A DNA stretch of 64,000 bases, taken from contig JBKBQA010000007.1 in assembly GCA_046292765.1 (NCBI GenBank), positions 1 to 64,000 on the forward strand. The letters run 5' to 3'. The notes under the pieces were generated by a model. It searched no databases. It was not told the DNA's origin and saw only the letters and a program-made list of their open reading frames with translations. This DNA comes from PGZG01 sp046292765 (GTDB lineage: Bacteria; Pseudomonadota; Gammaproteobacteria; Pseudomonadales; Alcanivoracaceae). Every line of letters begins with the position of its first letter. The first letter of the stretch is position 1. The position numbers and the translations under genes were made by a program. Shown here one piece after another: positions 34,228-43,385 of this stretch.

Positions 34228-37177
34228 TTTTTACTACCTGCTCGGCATCGCGGCCTGCTATCTGCTGTTTCTGTTCCTGGTGGCCTGGATCACCGACCGC
34301 GGCTGGCTACCGGCGCGACTGGTCCGCCACCCGATGGTGTACGTCTTTTCGTTAGGCGTTTACTGCAGTGCATGGGCGGTGTACGGCAGCGTCGGCTATG
34401 CCTATCAGTATGGCTACAACTATCTGGCCTACTTTCTCGGCATTTCCGGGGCATTCCTGCTGGCCCCGATTCTGCTCGCGCCGATTCTGCGCCTTACCAG
34501 CACCTACCAGCTTGGCTCACTGGCCGACCTGTTTGCGTTCCGCTTCCGCAGTCGCGCCGCCGGCGCCTTGACCACCCTGATCATGCTGGTCAGCATGCTG
34601 CCGCTGCTGGCGCTACAGATCAAAGCGGTGTCGGAATCAGTGGCAATCATGAGCGGCGGCGACACCCAGCCGTTGAACGTCGCGGTCTGGTTCTGCGCAA
34701 TGCTCACCCTGTTTGCAATCCTGTTCGGCGCCCGCCATGCCACCGCGCGTGAAAAGCACGAGGGCCTGGTGGTGGCGATGGCGACGGAATCCCTGATCAA
34801 GCTGGTCGCCTTTGTCGGCGTCGCCCTGATTGGTCTGTTCGGAGTTTTCGATGGTCCAGCAGGGCTCAATGAATGGCTGGACGAACACCCGGAGATGCTC
34901 GCCCGGCTCTACTTCCCGCTGCAGGACGGCACCTGGCACAGCCTGATTCTGGCGTTCTTTGTCTCCGCCGTGGTCATGCCACACATGTTCCATATGGCAT
35001 TCGCCGAGAACCTGAACCCGCGTGCGCTGATTACCGCCAGCTGGGCAGTCCCGCTGATGCTGCTGGTAATGGCAATCTGCGTACCCGTCATCGTCTGGGC
35101 GGCGCTGGCCAAGAATGTCGGCACCCCGGCGGACTACTTTGCTCTTGGTTTGAGCAGCCGGTTTGGCGATCAAGGCGCGCTGCTTGCCTATATCGCCGGT
35201 CTGGCCGGCGCCACCGGCATGCTGATTGTCGCCACGCTGGCCCTGTCCGGCATGGCCCTGCACCATCTGGTGCTGCCATTACGTCGCCCCCAACCGGGCG
35301 AGGACCTGTATCGCTGGCTGCTCTGGGCACGACGACTGCTGATCATCGCCATCATCGGTCTTGCCTATCTGTTCTACTCCTGGACCGGTCACCGCCATAG
35401 CCTCACCACTCTGGGTGTGATGTCGTTTGTTGCCACACTGCAGTTCGTCCCGGGCCTGATCGGCACCCTGTTCTGGCCAGGCGGCAACCGTCGCGGACTG
35501 CTGGTTGGCCTGAGTGCCGGCTTCCTGATCTGGCTGCTGATGCTGGTGCTGCCGACGCTAAACCCGGCCTGGCACTGGACTGCCCTGTCCGAGCTGCTCG
35601 GACTGCGCTTTGCCTCCCCGCTGAGCCAATGGCACAGCATTGCGCTGATGTCGGTGGCCACCAACGGCGTGCTATTTGCATTGGTGTCACTGGTCACCTC
35701 CACCAGCAGCGCTGAACAGAACGCCGCCCAAACCTGCGCCGTCGACAGCTTGCGCCGCCCCTATCGCTGGGAACTGGAAGCAGATGATGTCGACGACTTT
35801 ATCCTCTCGCTGGCCCAACCACTTGGCGCAGTCACGGCAGAGCGCGAGGTGGAGCTTGCCCTGCGCGATCTTGGTCTGAGTCGCAATGAGACCCGTCCCT
35901 ATGCCTTGCGACGACTGCGAGACCAGCTGGAGACGAACCTGTCAGGCCTGCTCGGTCCGTCAGTGGCTCATCAACTGGTGGACGATCATCTGCCCTATAA
36001 GGCGCAGGGCGAGGAAGAGAGCAACGAAGACATCCAGTTCATCGAATCGCGACTGGAGCAGTACCGCAGCCGCCTGTCCGGCCTTGCTGCCGAACTTGAC
36101 AGCCTGCGCCGCTTCCATCGCCAGACCTTGCTGGAACTGCCAATTGGCGTGATTTCTCTCGGCGCGGATGGCGAAATCATTGGCTGGAATCTGGCGATGG
36201 AAAAGCTCACTGGCATCTCCGGACGACGCATGACCGGCTCTCGTCTGGCCAACCTGCCCGGCGCCTGGCGTGAGCTGCTGCTAACATTCGCCAACGGCGG
36301 CATCGGCCACCAGCCACAACAGCCGATCACGCTGCGCGGAGCCACCCGCTGGCTCAGCCTGCACAAGTCGCGGGTGCATGAATCCCTGCATGGCGACAAG
36401 GACGCCGGCCAGGTCATTGTGGTGGAAGACATCACCGAAATCCGGGCGTTGGAAATGCGCGCAGCCCATAACGAGCGACTGGCTTCCATCGGTCGACTTG
36501 CGGCCGGCGTGGCCCACGAGATTGGCAACCCGGTGACGGCAATTGCCTGCCTGACCCAGAATCTGGCACTCGGCGCATCCGACGATGAACTGGAACAGGG
36601 TGCCGGGCAAATCCTGGAACAGACCCGTCGTATTACTCGCATCGTTGAATCGCTGGTAACGTTCTCGCACAGCGGCACCCTGCCCCAGCATCATCACCTG
36701 CCAGTAGACATTCACGACACCGCCGCAGAAGCCATCGCCCTGCTGGGGCTTGATCCCGACCGACGCCAGCAGCGCTTCGTCAACGATTGCCCTTCGGGCC
36801 TGATGGTGTCCGGTGATCCGCAACGGTTGCTACAGGTATTCGTCAACCTGTTTTCCAATGCCGCCGACGCCAGTCCCAACGACCAGCCGGTGTGCGTCAG
36901 TGCCGAAGGTGAAGGGCCGTCGGTGATTATTCGCATAGAGGACCAAGGGCATGGCATTCCGCCTGCACTGCTTGATACCCTGTTCGAGCCCTTTGTCACC
37001 AGCAAACCGCCAGGACGGGGTACCGGATTGGGCCTCGCACTGGTATACAGCATTATCGAAGATCATCTGGGCAGCATCCGGGTTGAAAGCCCGATTACCG
37101 ATGACCACGGCACTTGCTTCATTCTCACCCTGCCGGCGGTTGCTGTCGCGGCGGATGCGGACAGGACAGCAGTATGA
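34217..37177 (+). CDS. cbrA: Sensor histidine kinase CbrA with SSS transporter domain
   Basis: Sensor of the CbrAB carbon/nitrogen balance system. The 986-residue protein has a sodium:solute symporter domain of about 13 helices (about 1-490), a STAC-type linker (RPYRWELEADDVDDF onward, about 520-570), a PAS domain (about 630-730), a HisKA box with phospho-acceptor His767 in VAHEIGNP, and a HATPase domain with the N box VNLFSNAADA and GRGTGLGLALVYS. Length matches Pseudomonas CbrA. Its ATG lies within cbrX, behind a GGGA site. The stop overlaps the cbrB start (ATGA). Confidence 0.95.
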   Translation: MDFNFYYLLGIAACYLLFLFLVAWITDRGWLPARLVRHPMVYVFSLGVYCSAWAVYGSVGYAYQYGYNYLAYFLGISGAFLLAPILLAPILRLTSTYQLGSLADLFAFRFRSRAAGALTTLIMLVSMLPLLALQIKAVSESVAIMSGGDTQPLNVAVWFCAMLTLFAILFGARHATAREKHEGLVVAMATESLIKLVAFVGVALIGLFGVFDGPAGLNEWLDEHPEMLARLYFPLQDGTWHSLILAFFVSAVVMPHMFHMAFAENLNPRALITASWAVPLMLLVMAICVPVIVWAALAKNVGTPADYFALGLSSRFGDQGALLAYIAGLAGATGMLIVATLALSGMALHHLVLPLRRPQPGEDLYRWLLWARRLLIIAIIGLAYLFYSWTGHRHSLTTLGVMSFVATLQFVPGLIGTLFWPGGNRRGLLVGLSAGFLIWLLMLVLPTLNPAWHWTALSELLGLRFASPLSQWHSIALMSVATNGVLFALVSLVTSTSSAEQNAAQTCAVDSLRRPYRWELEADDVDDFILSLAQPLGAVTAEREVELALRDLGLSRNETRPYALRRLRDQLETNLSGLLGPSVAHQLVDDHLPYKAQGEEESNEDIQFIESRLEQYRSRLSGLAAELDSLRRFHRQTLLELPIGVISLGADGEIIGWNLAMEKLTGISGRRMTGSRLANLPGAWRELLLTFANGGIGHQPQQPITLRGATRWLSLHKSRVHESLHGDKDAGQVIVVEDITEIRALEMRAAHNERLASIGRLAAGVAHEIGNPVTAIACLTQNLALGASDDELEQGAGQILEQTRRITRIVESLVTFSHSGTLPQHHHLPVDIHDTAAEAIALLGLDPDRRQQRFVNDCPSGLMVSGDPQRLLQVFVNLFSNAADASPNDQPVCVSAEGEGPSVIIRIEDQGHGIPPALLDTLFEPFVTSKPPGRGTGLGLALVYSIIEDHLGSIRVESPITDDHGTCFILTLPAVAVAADADRTAV

Positions 37178-38517
37178 GCCATATCCTGATAGTCGAAGAC
37201 GAACCGGTTATTCGCGGCGCTCTGCGCAAGCTGCTGGAACGTCATGACCACAGCGTGGTGGAAGCCGATTCAGTAGAGCAGGCCACGACACGGGACCTAC
37301 GTGATTTTGACCTGATCATCAGTGACCTGCGCCTGCCGGGAGCACCGGGCACGGACCTGATCCAGCAAGCCCGGCCCACGCCGGTGCTGATCATGACCAG
37401 CTACGCGAGCCTGCGCTCTGCAGTCGACGCCATGAAACTGGGCGCAGTCGATTACATCGCCAAGCCCTTCGATCATGATGAAATGGTCATGGCAGTCAGC
37501 CGCGTTCTCAAGGAGCGCGCCCTGCGTCGCGGCCATGACGCCCTGCGTGCAGACCTTGCCCAACGCTACCCGGTCAGCGACATGATCGGCGAGAGCGACG
37601 GAATGCAAACCCTGCTACAACACATCGAGCGGGTGGCGCCCACCGACAGCACGGTGTTGATCTGCGGCGAATCCGGCACCGGCAAGGAACTGGTCGCACG
37701 CACCCTCCACGACCGCAGCGAACGCAGCCGCGGCCCGATCGTGCCGGTCAACTGCGCGGCAATGGCAATTGATGAGCTCGAACAGCAGTTGTTCGGCATC
37801 GAACGCCAGAGCGGCAACGAGCGTAGTCGGCGCGGACTGGCCGAGAGCGCTGACGGCGGCACCCTGTTTCTGGACGAAATTGATGAGTTGTCCGCCTCGG
37901 CTCAGGGCCGGCTGCTACAGCTGCTGGAACAACAGGTGGTCCTGCGCATCGGTGGGGACGAGGCCCGCCGTATCGATACCCGCATTATCGCTGCCAGCCA
38001 TCGCGACCTGCTGCGCCTGGTGGCGGAGGGGCGCTTCCGCGAAGACCTCTATTACCGGCTGCAGGTGGTCCGGCTTACCCTGCCCCCCCTGCGCGAGCGC
38101 GGCGACGACATCCTGCTATTGGCCAACAGCCTGCTGGAGCGGATCAGCCTGCGCCTCAACCTCAAAACCAGGGGCTTTACCGTGGAGGCACGCCGGGCCA
38201 TGATCAGCCACCTCTGGCCGGGCAACGTGCGGGAGCTGGAAAACGCCATCGAGCGGGCCGTGATACTGGCGGATGGCCAACCGATCAGCGAGGAGCTGCT
38301 CGGCATCGACGCCGCCGCCGTGCCGGTTCGCGCCTTCCAGGACCCGGTAGAGGATCTGTCGCTGGAGGATTACTTCGCCCGCTTCGTGATGGAGAATCAG
38401 GACCACATGACCGAGACTGAGCTGGCGCGCAAGCTCGGCATCAGTCGCAAGTGTCTGTGGGAACGACGGCAGCGTCTTGGCATACCGAGAAGCCGAAACA
38501 GCGCAAGCAACGGCTAG
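37174..38517 (+). CDS. cbrB: NtrC-family response regulator CbrB, GAFTGA loop missing
   Basis: The 447-residue partner of CbrA: receiver domain with phospho-acceptor Asp51 and Lys97, AAA+ domain with Walker A GESGTGKE (165-172) and Walker B LFLDEI (231-236), and a C-terminal Fis-type helix-turn-helix (TETELARKLGISRKCLWERR). Activators of sigma54 polymerase normally carry GAFTGA in loop L1; here the stretch after QLFG reads IERQSGNERS and is about two residues shorter. The frame is open and both sides align, so this is not a frameshift. The rest of the C-terminus is as expected for CbrB. Confidence 0.92.
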   Translation: MSHILIVEDEPVIRGALRKLLERHDHSVVEADSVEQATTRDLRDFDLIISDLRLPGAPGTDLIQQARPTPVLIMTSYASLRSAVDAMKLGAVDYIAKPFDHDEMVMAVSRVLKERALRRGHDALRADLAQRYPVSDMIGESDGMQTLLQHIERVAPTDSTVLICGESGTGKELVARTLHDRSERSRGPIVPVNCAAMAIDELEQQLFGIERQSGNERSRRGLAESADGGTLFLDEIDELSASAQGRLLQLLEQQVVLRIGGDEARRIDTRIIAASHRDLLRLVAEGRFREDLYYRLQVVRLTLPPLRERGDDILLLANSLLERISLRLNLKTRGFTVEARRAMISHLWPGNVRELENAIERAVILADGQPISEELLGIDAAAVPVRAFQDPVEDLSLEDYFARFVMENQDHMTETELARKLGISRKCLWERRQRLGIPRSRNSASNG

Positions 38518-38551
38518 GCCACCCCCGGCGAAGGGGGGCAGCGGTACCAAA

Positions 38552-38633
38552 GGTAACCGAAGTGTTACCGTCCTACACAGAAAGTTAACACCTGTTCTGA
38601 CAGGTGTACGGACGAAAAGGCAAAATCATCGCA
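38552..38633 (+). promoter_or_regulatory. Predicted CbrB sites and sigma54-type promoter
   Basis: A -24/-12 element GG-N10-GC lies at 38619-38632 (AGGCAAA, then TCGCA), fitting the sigma54 consensus at the invariant GG and GC. Upstream are an inverted pair GGTAAC / GTTACC (38552-38569) and TGTTAC (38563-38568) with TTAACA (38585-38590). From memory, CbrB sites in P. aeruginosa follow TGTTAC-N14-GTAACA; the second pair here has 16 bases between and one mismatch. A further dyad ACACCTG / CAGGTGT is at 38588-38607. Confidence 0.6.
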
Positions 38634-38643
38634 ACCAATTGAT

Positions 38644-38902
38644 TTTCAATAGCATTTCAAATCATTGCAAAGCCCCGTCAGCGACGGCACCATGACTTCC
38701 ACGCCGAACAACAACAATAACGGCAAACTTGGCTCCCGGATCTAATAACAACAGCCGGCCGCGATAACAAAAACAACAGTTTTACGAGCCAATACAGCAT
38801 GGTCCGCCAATGTGGCAGACCGAAGGCAAAACCAGAAAACGAAAAACAATAACAATAGAATCAGCGCAATAGGGGATCAGGGCGGAGCTCTGGTCCCTTT
38901 TT
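38644..38902 (+). ncRNA. crcZ: CrcZ-like small RNA with Hfq/Crc-binding A-rich repeats
   Basis: A non-coding stretch of about 260 bases directly downstream of cbrB, the position of crcZ in Pseudomonas. It holds four A-rich clusters of the AAnAAnAA type: AACAACAACAATAAC (38707-38721), AATAACAACA (38744-38753), ATAACAAAAACAACA (38764-38778) and about 38834-38858 (AAAACGAAAAACAATAACA). It ends in a rho-independent terminator. CrcZ titrates Hfq/Crc and so relieves carbon catabolite repression. The 5' end is inferred from the sigma54-type element; the transcript would be shorter than the roughly 370-410 nt Pseudomonas RNAs. Confidence 0.75.
38873..38902 (+). terminator. Terminator of the CrcZ-like RNA
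   Basis: An eight-base-pair stem (GGGATCAG / CTGGTCCC, one G-U pair) with a nine-base loop is followed by five T residues. It separates the small RNA from pcnB. Confidence 0.8.
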
Positions 38903-39021
38903 ACTTTTCAGCACTCCGCTCTGTGGCAGTACGGACAGCAACTCCTCACAAGGCGTTACCCGAACCGGCTCACAGTGTTAACATCCTCGCCTTCCTGACA
39001 GCCTCAAGGCCAATCCGTTCC

Positions 39022-40395
39022 ATGCTTCGAAAGATCGCCAATTATCTCTCGCAACCGCTGGGCCCTGTGACCCGGTTGTTCGGACGGAGTTCCACCCCGG
39101 CCCTGCCGGTACCGGAAATTCATTCGCGCGAACATCACGACATCTCCCGCAAGGACATGAGCCGGGCGGCACTGAATGTGTTGTACGGCCTCAACAAGGG
39201 AGGCTTCGAGGCCTATCTGGTTGGTGGATGCCTGCGCGACATTCTGTCCGGCATAAAACCGAAGGATTTTGATGTCGTCACCAATGCGACGCCGGAAGAG
39301 GTTCAGAAACTGTTCCGGCGCGCGCGGGTCATTGGTCGTCGCTTCAAGATCGTCCATGTCTACTTCGGCCAGGACGTCATTGAGGTAGCCACTTTTCGCG
39401 CCCTTTCCGAGCCCGAGGAACGCGAGGAATCCGAGCATGGCATGATTCTTCGCGACAACATCTACGGCACCATCGAAGAAGATGCCCTGCGCCGGGACTT
39501 CACCCTCAACGTGCTCTATTACAATATCGACAATTTTGCCCTGTACGACTTCATGGGCAGCCTTGAGGATATTCGTCAGAAGCGTATTCGTATCATTGGT
39601 GATCCAGAGCGGCGCTATCGCGAGGATCCTGTGCGCATGCTGCGCGCCGCGCGCTTCGCCGCCAAGATGCAGTTCGAGCTCGAACCTGCCACGGAAAAAC
39701 CGATTCACCAGCTCGGCCTCAGTCTCCACCAGGTGCCGGCGCCGCGGATGTTCGATGAAGTGCTGAAGCTGTTTCTCACCGGCCATGCACTGCAGTCGCT
39801 GAAATCACTGCAGCAGCTCGGACTGCTTGAGATCCTGATCCCGGAGGCCGGCAAACATTTGCATGACCGGGATACAGGGCCGGTATGGCAAAAATTGATT
39901 GAACGCGCCTGCATCAATACCGACAAACGCATTGCCGAGGATCGCCCGGTGACGCCGGCCTTTTTGTTCGCGGTACTGCTCTGGCCCGCCGTTGTCGCCC
40001 GCACCGAAAAACACATGGAACATGGCATGCCGTTCGCGCCCGCCCGGCAAAAGGCTGCCGGGCAAGTCCTGCACGCCCAGAATGACATCACCGCCATTCC
40101 CAAACGTTTCACCCAGGTGATTCGGGAAATCTGGGACATGCAGCTACGACTGGACCGCCGCAGTGGTCGTCAGGCCGAAGTACTGGTCAGCGATACCCGC
40201 TTCCGGGCTGGCTACGATTTCCTGCTGCTGCGCGAGCAGGCTGGCGAACTGGCCCCAGGACTCGGCGACTGGTGGACCCGCTATCAGGAAGAAGACGAAC
40301 ACGGTCGCACGGAAATGGTACGGCAGCTGGGCAAAACTGCCGGTCCGGCCAAGAAGCGGCGCCGGCGCCGGCGCAAACCCGCCGATAGCGCATGA
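39022..40395 (+). CDS. pcnB: Poly(A) polymerase I
   Basis: Adds 3' poly(A) tails that mark RNAs for decay. The 457-residue protein has the nucleotidyltransferase signature YLVGGCLRDIL and the metal-binding pair in KDFDVVT, the LRRDFTLN motif and an RNA-binding middle region. It ends in a basic tail (KKRRRRRRK). The ATG at 39022 fits the family N-terminus; an open frame back to 38812 crosses the small RNA and its terminator and is rejected as coding. The stop overlaps folK by four bases. Confidence 0.94.
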   Translation: MLRKIANYLSQPLGPVTRLFGRSSTPALPVPEIHSREHHDISRKDMSRAALNVLYGLNKGGFEAYLVGGCLRDILSGIKPKDFDVVTNATPEEVQKLFRRARVIGRRFKIVHVYFGQDVIEVATFRALSEPEEREESEHGMILRDNIYGTIEEDALRRDFTLNVLYYNIDNFALYDFMGSLEDIRQKRIRIIGDPERRYREDPVRMLRAARFAAKMQFELEPATEKPIHQLGLSLHQVPAPRMFDEVLKLFLTGHALQSLKSLQQLGLLEILIPEAGKHLHDRDTGPVWQKLIERACINTDKRIAEDRPVTPAFLFAVLLWPAVVARTEKHMEHGMPFAPARQKAAGQVLHAQNDITAIPKRFTQVIREIWDMQLRLDRRSGRQAEVLVSDTRFRAGYDFLLLREQAGELAPGLGDWWTRYQEEDEHGRTEMVRQLGKTAGPAKKRRRRRRKPADSA

Positions 40396-40895
40396 CCCTC
40401 GCCTTTATCGGCCTTGGCAGCAATCTGGGCGACAGCGTGGCCCATCTGCTTGCCGCCCGGGCGGCTCTCGCCGCCCTGCCGGAGACGCGCCTGACTGCAG
40501 CCTCGCCGCTATACCGCAGTGCACCAGTGGGCCCCCAAGACCAGCCTGATTATGTCAACGCCGTGATTGCTATCGACACGGCGCTCACGCCCACCGAACT
40601 GCTGCACGCCCTGCTTGATATCGAACAGCAGAGGGGCCGGGTGCGCGGACGTCACTGGGGCGAGCGGACACTGGATATGGATCTGCTGCTTTACGGCAGC
40701 GAGGTAGTTGATCTCGCCGATCTGCAAATTCCGCATCCGCGACTGCATCTGCGTGCCTTTGTACTGCGGCCATTGCTGGACATTGACGCTACGCTCCACC
40801 TGCCCGACGGCACCCCGCTGGCACCCTGTTGCGTCGCCATCAAAGACCAGCCACTCTGCCCTCATATTGATGAACGCTGGAGCCGGATCCCGTGA
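40392..40895 (+). CDS. folK: 2-amino-4-hydroxy-6-hydroxymethyldihydropteridine pyrophosphokinase
   Basis: Transfers pyrophosphate to the pterin in folate synthesis, just before FolP. The 167-residue protein shows AFIGLGSNLGDS at the N-terminus, SPLYRSAPVGPQDQPDYVNA and the ATP/metal motif RGRHWGERTLDMDLLLYG. It overlaps pcnB (ATGA) and the deoxynucleoside kinase gene (GTGA). Confidence 0.96.
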   Translation: MTLAFIGLGSNLGDSVAHLLAARAALAALPETRLTAASPLYRSAPVGPQDQPDYVNAVIAIDTALTPTELLHALLDIEQQRGRVRGRHWGERTLDMDLLLYGSEVVDLADLQIPHPRLHLRAFVLRPLLDIDATLHLPDGTPLAPCCVAIKDQPLCPHIDERWSRIP

Positions 40896-41560
40896 GTGAC
40901 CTTATCCCGCCGGGCGTCAGTGCACCCCGCTATATTGTTGTCGAAGGCCCCATCGGCGTCGGCAAGACCTCGCTGGCACGCAAGCTGGCGATGACCTTCA
41001 ATGTCGATACACTGCTGGAACAACCGGAGGAAAACCCGTTCCTCGCCCGCTTCTACCAGTCGCCTCGCCAGTACGCCCTGCAGACCCAGCTGTTCTTCCT
41101 GTTTCAGCGCGCCGAACAGATGCGGGCGCTGGCGCAGAACGAACTGTTTCGCCCGGTGCGGATCAGTGACTTCCTGCTGCAGAAGGATCGGCTGTTTGCT
41201 GAACTCAATCTTGATCAGGATGAATTCGCGCTCTACGACAATGTCTACCGACACCTGACACCGGAAGCGCCCGTGCCGGATCTGGTGATCTACTTGCAAG
41301 CACCGAGTCAGGTGCTGCTCCAGCGCATCCAGCAACGCGGCATCAGCCATGAACGGCCGATCAGCGCCGACTATCTTGATCGGCTCAATGACGCCTATGC
41401 GCGCTTTTTCCACTTCTACGACGAGGCGCCGCTACTGATCGTCAACGCCAGCGATATTGACCCGATCCACTGCGATGAAGACTATGCCCAGCTGCTGCGC
41501 CGGGCACTGGACATCCGCTCCGGCCGGCACTACTTTAACCCGCGCCCGCTGGCCGGGTGA
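40892..41560 (+). CDS. Deoxynucleoside kinase
   Basis: A 222-residue kinase of the deoxyadenosine/deoxyguanosine kinase (dNK) family for nucleoside salvage. It has a P-loop EGPIGVGKTSLA (about 19-30), the DRLFAE region and a lid with two arginines in RIQQRGISHER. Translation starts at GTG overlapping the folK stop. dNK enzymes are common in Firmicutes and scattered in Gammaproteobacteria; here the gene is locked by overlap between folK and panB. Confidence 0.9.
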   Translation: MSDLIPPGVSAPRYIVVEGPIGVGKTSLARKLAMTFNVDTLLEQPEENPFLARFYQSPRQYALQTQLFFLFQRAEQMRALAQNELFRPVRISDFLLQKDRLFAELNLDQDEFALYDNVYRHLTPEAPVPDLVIYLQAPSQVLLQRIQQRGISHERPISADYLDRLNDAYARFFHFYDEAPLLIVNASDIDPIHCDEDYAQLLRRALDIRSGRHYFNPRPLAG

Positions 41561-41584
41561 TTGATCACTGACCGGAGACCAACC

Positions 41585-42373
41585 ATGACCGTGACGCTCC
41601 GCACCCTGCAGCAGCGTAAACAAAGCGGCGAGAAGTTCTCCGTGCTGACCGCCTACGACGCCTGCTTTTCACGCCTGATCAGCGAGGCAGGCGTCGATGT
41701 GATGCTGGTGGGCGACTCTCTTGGCATGGTACTCCAGGGCCATGACAGCACCCTGCCGGTAACCACCGAACATCTGGCCTACCACACTGCTGCCGTGGCC
41801 CGTGGCAATCAGGGCAGCCTGATCATGGCGGACATGCCCTTCATGAGCGGCGCCACGCTTGAGCGAGCACTTACTGCCGCACATACGCTCATGCAGGCTG
41901 GCGCCAATCTGGTCAAGCTTGAGGGAGCTGGCTGGCTGGCGGAGACCATCGCGGTACTGAAACGTAACGGCGTGCCAGTTTGCGCCCACCTTGGCCTCAC
42001 GCCCCAGTCAGTCAATGCCTTTGGTGGCTACAGGGTGCAAGGCCGGGAAAAGTCCGACGCCGAGCGGCTGATTACCGATGCAAAGGCACTGGAGCAGGCG
42101 GGGGCAGATGTGCTGCTGCTCGAATGCGTCCCCCGCAGCGTCACTGCCGAATTGGTGCGGGCGGTGTCCGTGCCGGTAATTGGCATCGGCGCCGGCCCGG
42201 AATGTGACGGGCAGGTGCTGGTGATGCACGACCTGCTCGGCATTACGCCTGGCAAAGCGGCCCGATTCGTGCGCAATTTTGCCGCCGATACGGGCGATAT
42301 CCGTGCTGCCTTCAGCGCCTATGACCGGGCTGTCAAAGACCGCAGCTTCCCCGCTGCCGAACACTGTTTCTGA
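41585..42373 (+). CDS. panB: 3-methyl-2-oxobutanoate hydroxymethyltransferase
   Basis: Makes ketopantoate from alpha-ketoisovalerate and methylene-tetrahydrofolate, the first step toward pantothenate. The 262-residue protein has TAYDACFSRL, VGDSLGMVLQGHDSTLPV (metal Asp) and IGIGAGPECDGQVLV. GGAG precedes the ATG by seven bases. A TTG at 41561 is in frame but unlikely. Confidence 0.97.
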   Translation: MTVTLRTLQQRKQSGEKFSVLTAYDACFSRLISEAGVDVMLVGDSLGMVLQGHDSTLPVTTEHLAYHTAAVARGNQGSLIMADMPFMSGATLERALTAAHTLMQAGANLVKLEGAGWLAETIAVLKRNGVPVCAHLGLTPQSVNAFGGYRVQGREKSDAERLITDAKALEQAGADVLLLECVPRSVTAELVRAVSVPVIGIGAGPECDGQVLVMHDLLGITPGKAARFVRNFAADTGDIRAAFSAYDRAVKDRSFPAAEHCF

Positions 42374-42422
42374 TCCCCGCGCCGGGCGCCGCTGCCCCGG
42401 CGCCCTTCTGCGGAGACGCTCC

Positions 42423-43277
42423 ATGCGCACCGTTCACACTATCGCCGAGGTTCGCCAGCAGGTCCGTGACTGGCGTCAGGCCGGCCTGACCATCGGCTTT
42501 GTGCCGACCATGGGCAACCTGCACGCCGGTCACATTAGCCTGATCGACGAAGCCCGCCACCATGCCGACAAGGTCGTGGCCAGCATCTTCGTCAATCCGA
42601 CCCAGTTCGGCCCGAGCGAGGATTTCGCCAGCTACCCCCGTACCCTGGACGCCGACAGCGAAAAGCTGGCCACAGCCGGCTGCGACCTGCTGTTTGCCCC
42701 GTCGGTAGACGAGATGTATCCAGAGAAGAACCGTACCTGGGTCGACGTCGATGACCTCGGCGACCACCTTTGCGGCGCCAGCCGCCCGGGCCACTTCCGC
42801 GGCGTCAGCACCGTGGTCAGCAAGCTGTTTAATATCGTTCTGCCGGATATCGCCTGCTTCGGCGAGAAGGACTTCCAGCAGCTGGCCATCATCCGGCGCA
42901 TGGTTCAGGACCTGTTCTTCCCGGTCCGGATCATTGGCGTCGCCACTGCCCGGGAGGCTAATGGCCTCGCCATGAGCTCCCGCAACGGCTACCTGAGTGC
43001 GGCCCAGAAGGCGCAGGCCGGGGCTATCCATGCGACCCTGCAGGCCCTGAAGGCCCGTATAGAGGCCGGGGAACGGGACTATCCGGCTCTGGTCCAAGCC
43101 GGTACCGATCAATTGACTCAGGCCGGCTTTGCCGTCGACTACCTGAGCATCAGCCATGCCGGCACACTGGCGCCCGCAGCTTTGCCGGATCGCCAGTTAC
43201 TCATTGCCGTAGCGGCCAAGCTGGGCGCCACGCGATTGATAGACAATGTCAGCCTGTCAATTGCACGTGACCGGTGA
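42423..43277 (+). CDS. panC: Pantoate-beta-alanine ligase
   Basis: Joins pantoate and beta-alanine using ATP. The 284-residue protein has the HIGH-type motif GNLHAGHISL, GEKDFQQL and MSSRNGYLS. CGGAG lies upstream of the ATG. It follows panB by 49 bases and precedes panD, so all three pantothenate enzymes are together, except the ketopantoate reductase. Confidence 0.97.
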   Translation: MRTVHTIAEVRQQVRDWRQAGLTIGFVPTMGNLHAGHISLIDEARHHADKVVASIFVNPTQFGPSEDFASYPRTLDADSEKLATAGCDLLFAPSVDEMYPEKNRTWVDVDDLGDHLCGASRPGHFRGVSTVVSKLFNIVLPDIACFGEKDFQQLAIIRRMVQDLFFPVRIIGVATAREANGLAMSSRNGYLSAAQKAQAGAIHATLQALKARIEAGERDYPALVQAGTDQLTQAGFAVDYLSISHAGTLAPAALPDRQLLIAVAAKLGATRLIDNVSLSIARDR

Positions 43278-43385
43278 TTCATAGATACTGGCGCCCCATT
43301 TTTGGTACCAACGTCGTAGCAGGACGCGCGCTCATCTGGTTGGAAACCTGCTGTAAACCATGGGTTGCTGAGAGAGGTATTAGCC

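Noticed and set aside
38641..38670. A sigma70 promoter (TTGATT ...) for the small RNA
   Set aside because: No acceptable -10 lies 16-18 bases downstream; the GG-N10-GC element just upstream is more convincing.
38812..39021. An N-terminal extension of pcnB by 70 residues
   Set aside because: It would cross the A-rich repeats and the terminator, and does not match poly(A) polymerase N-termini; the ATG at 39022 fits.
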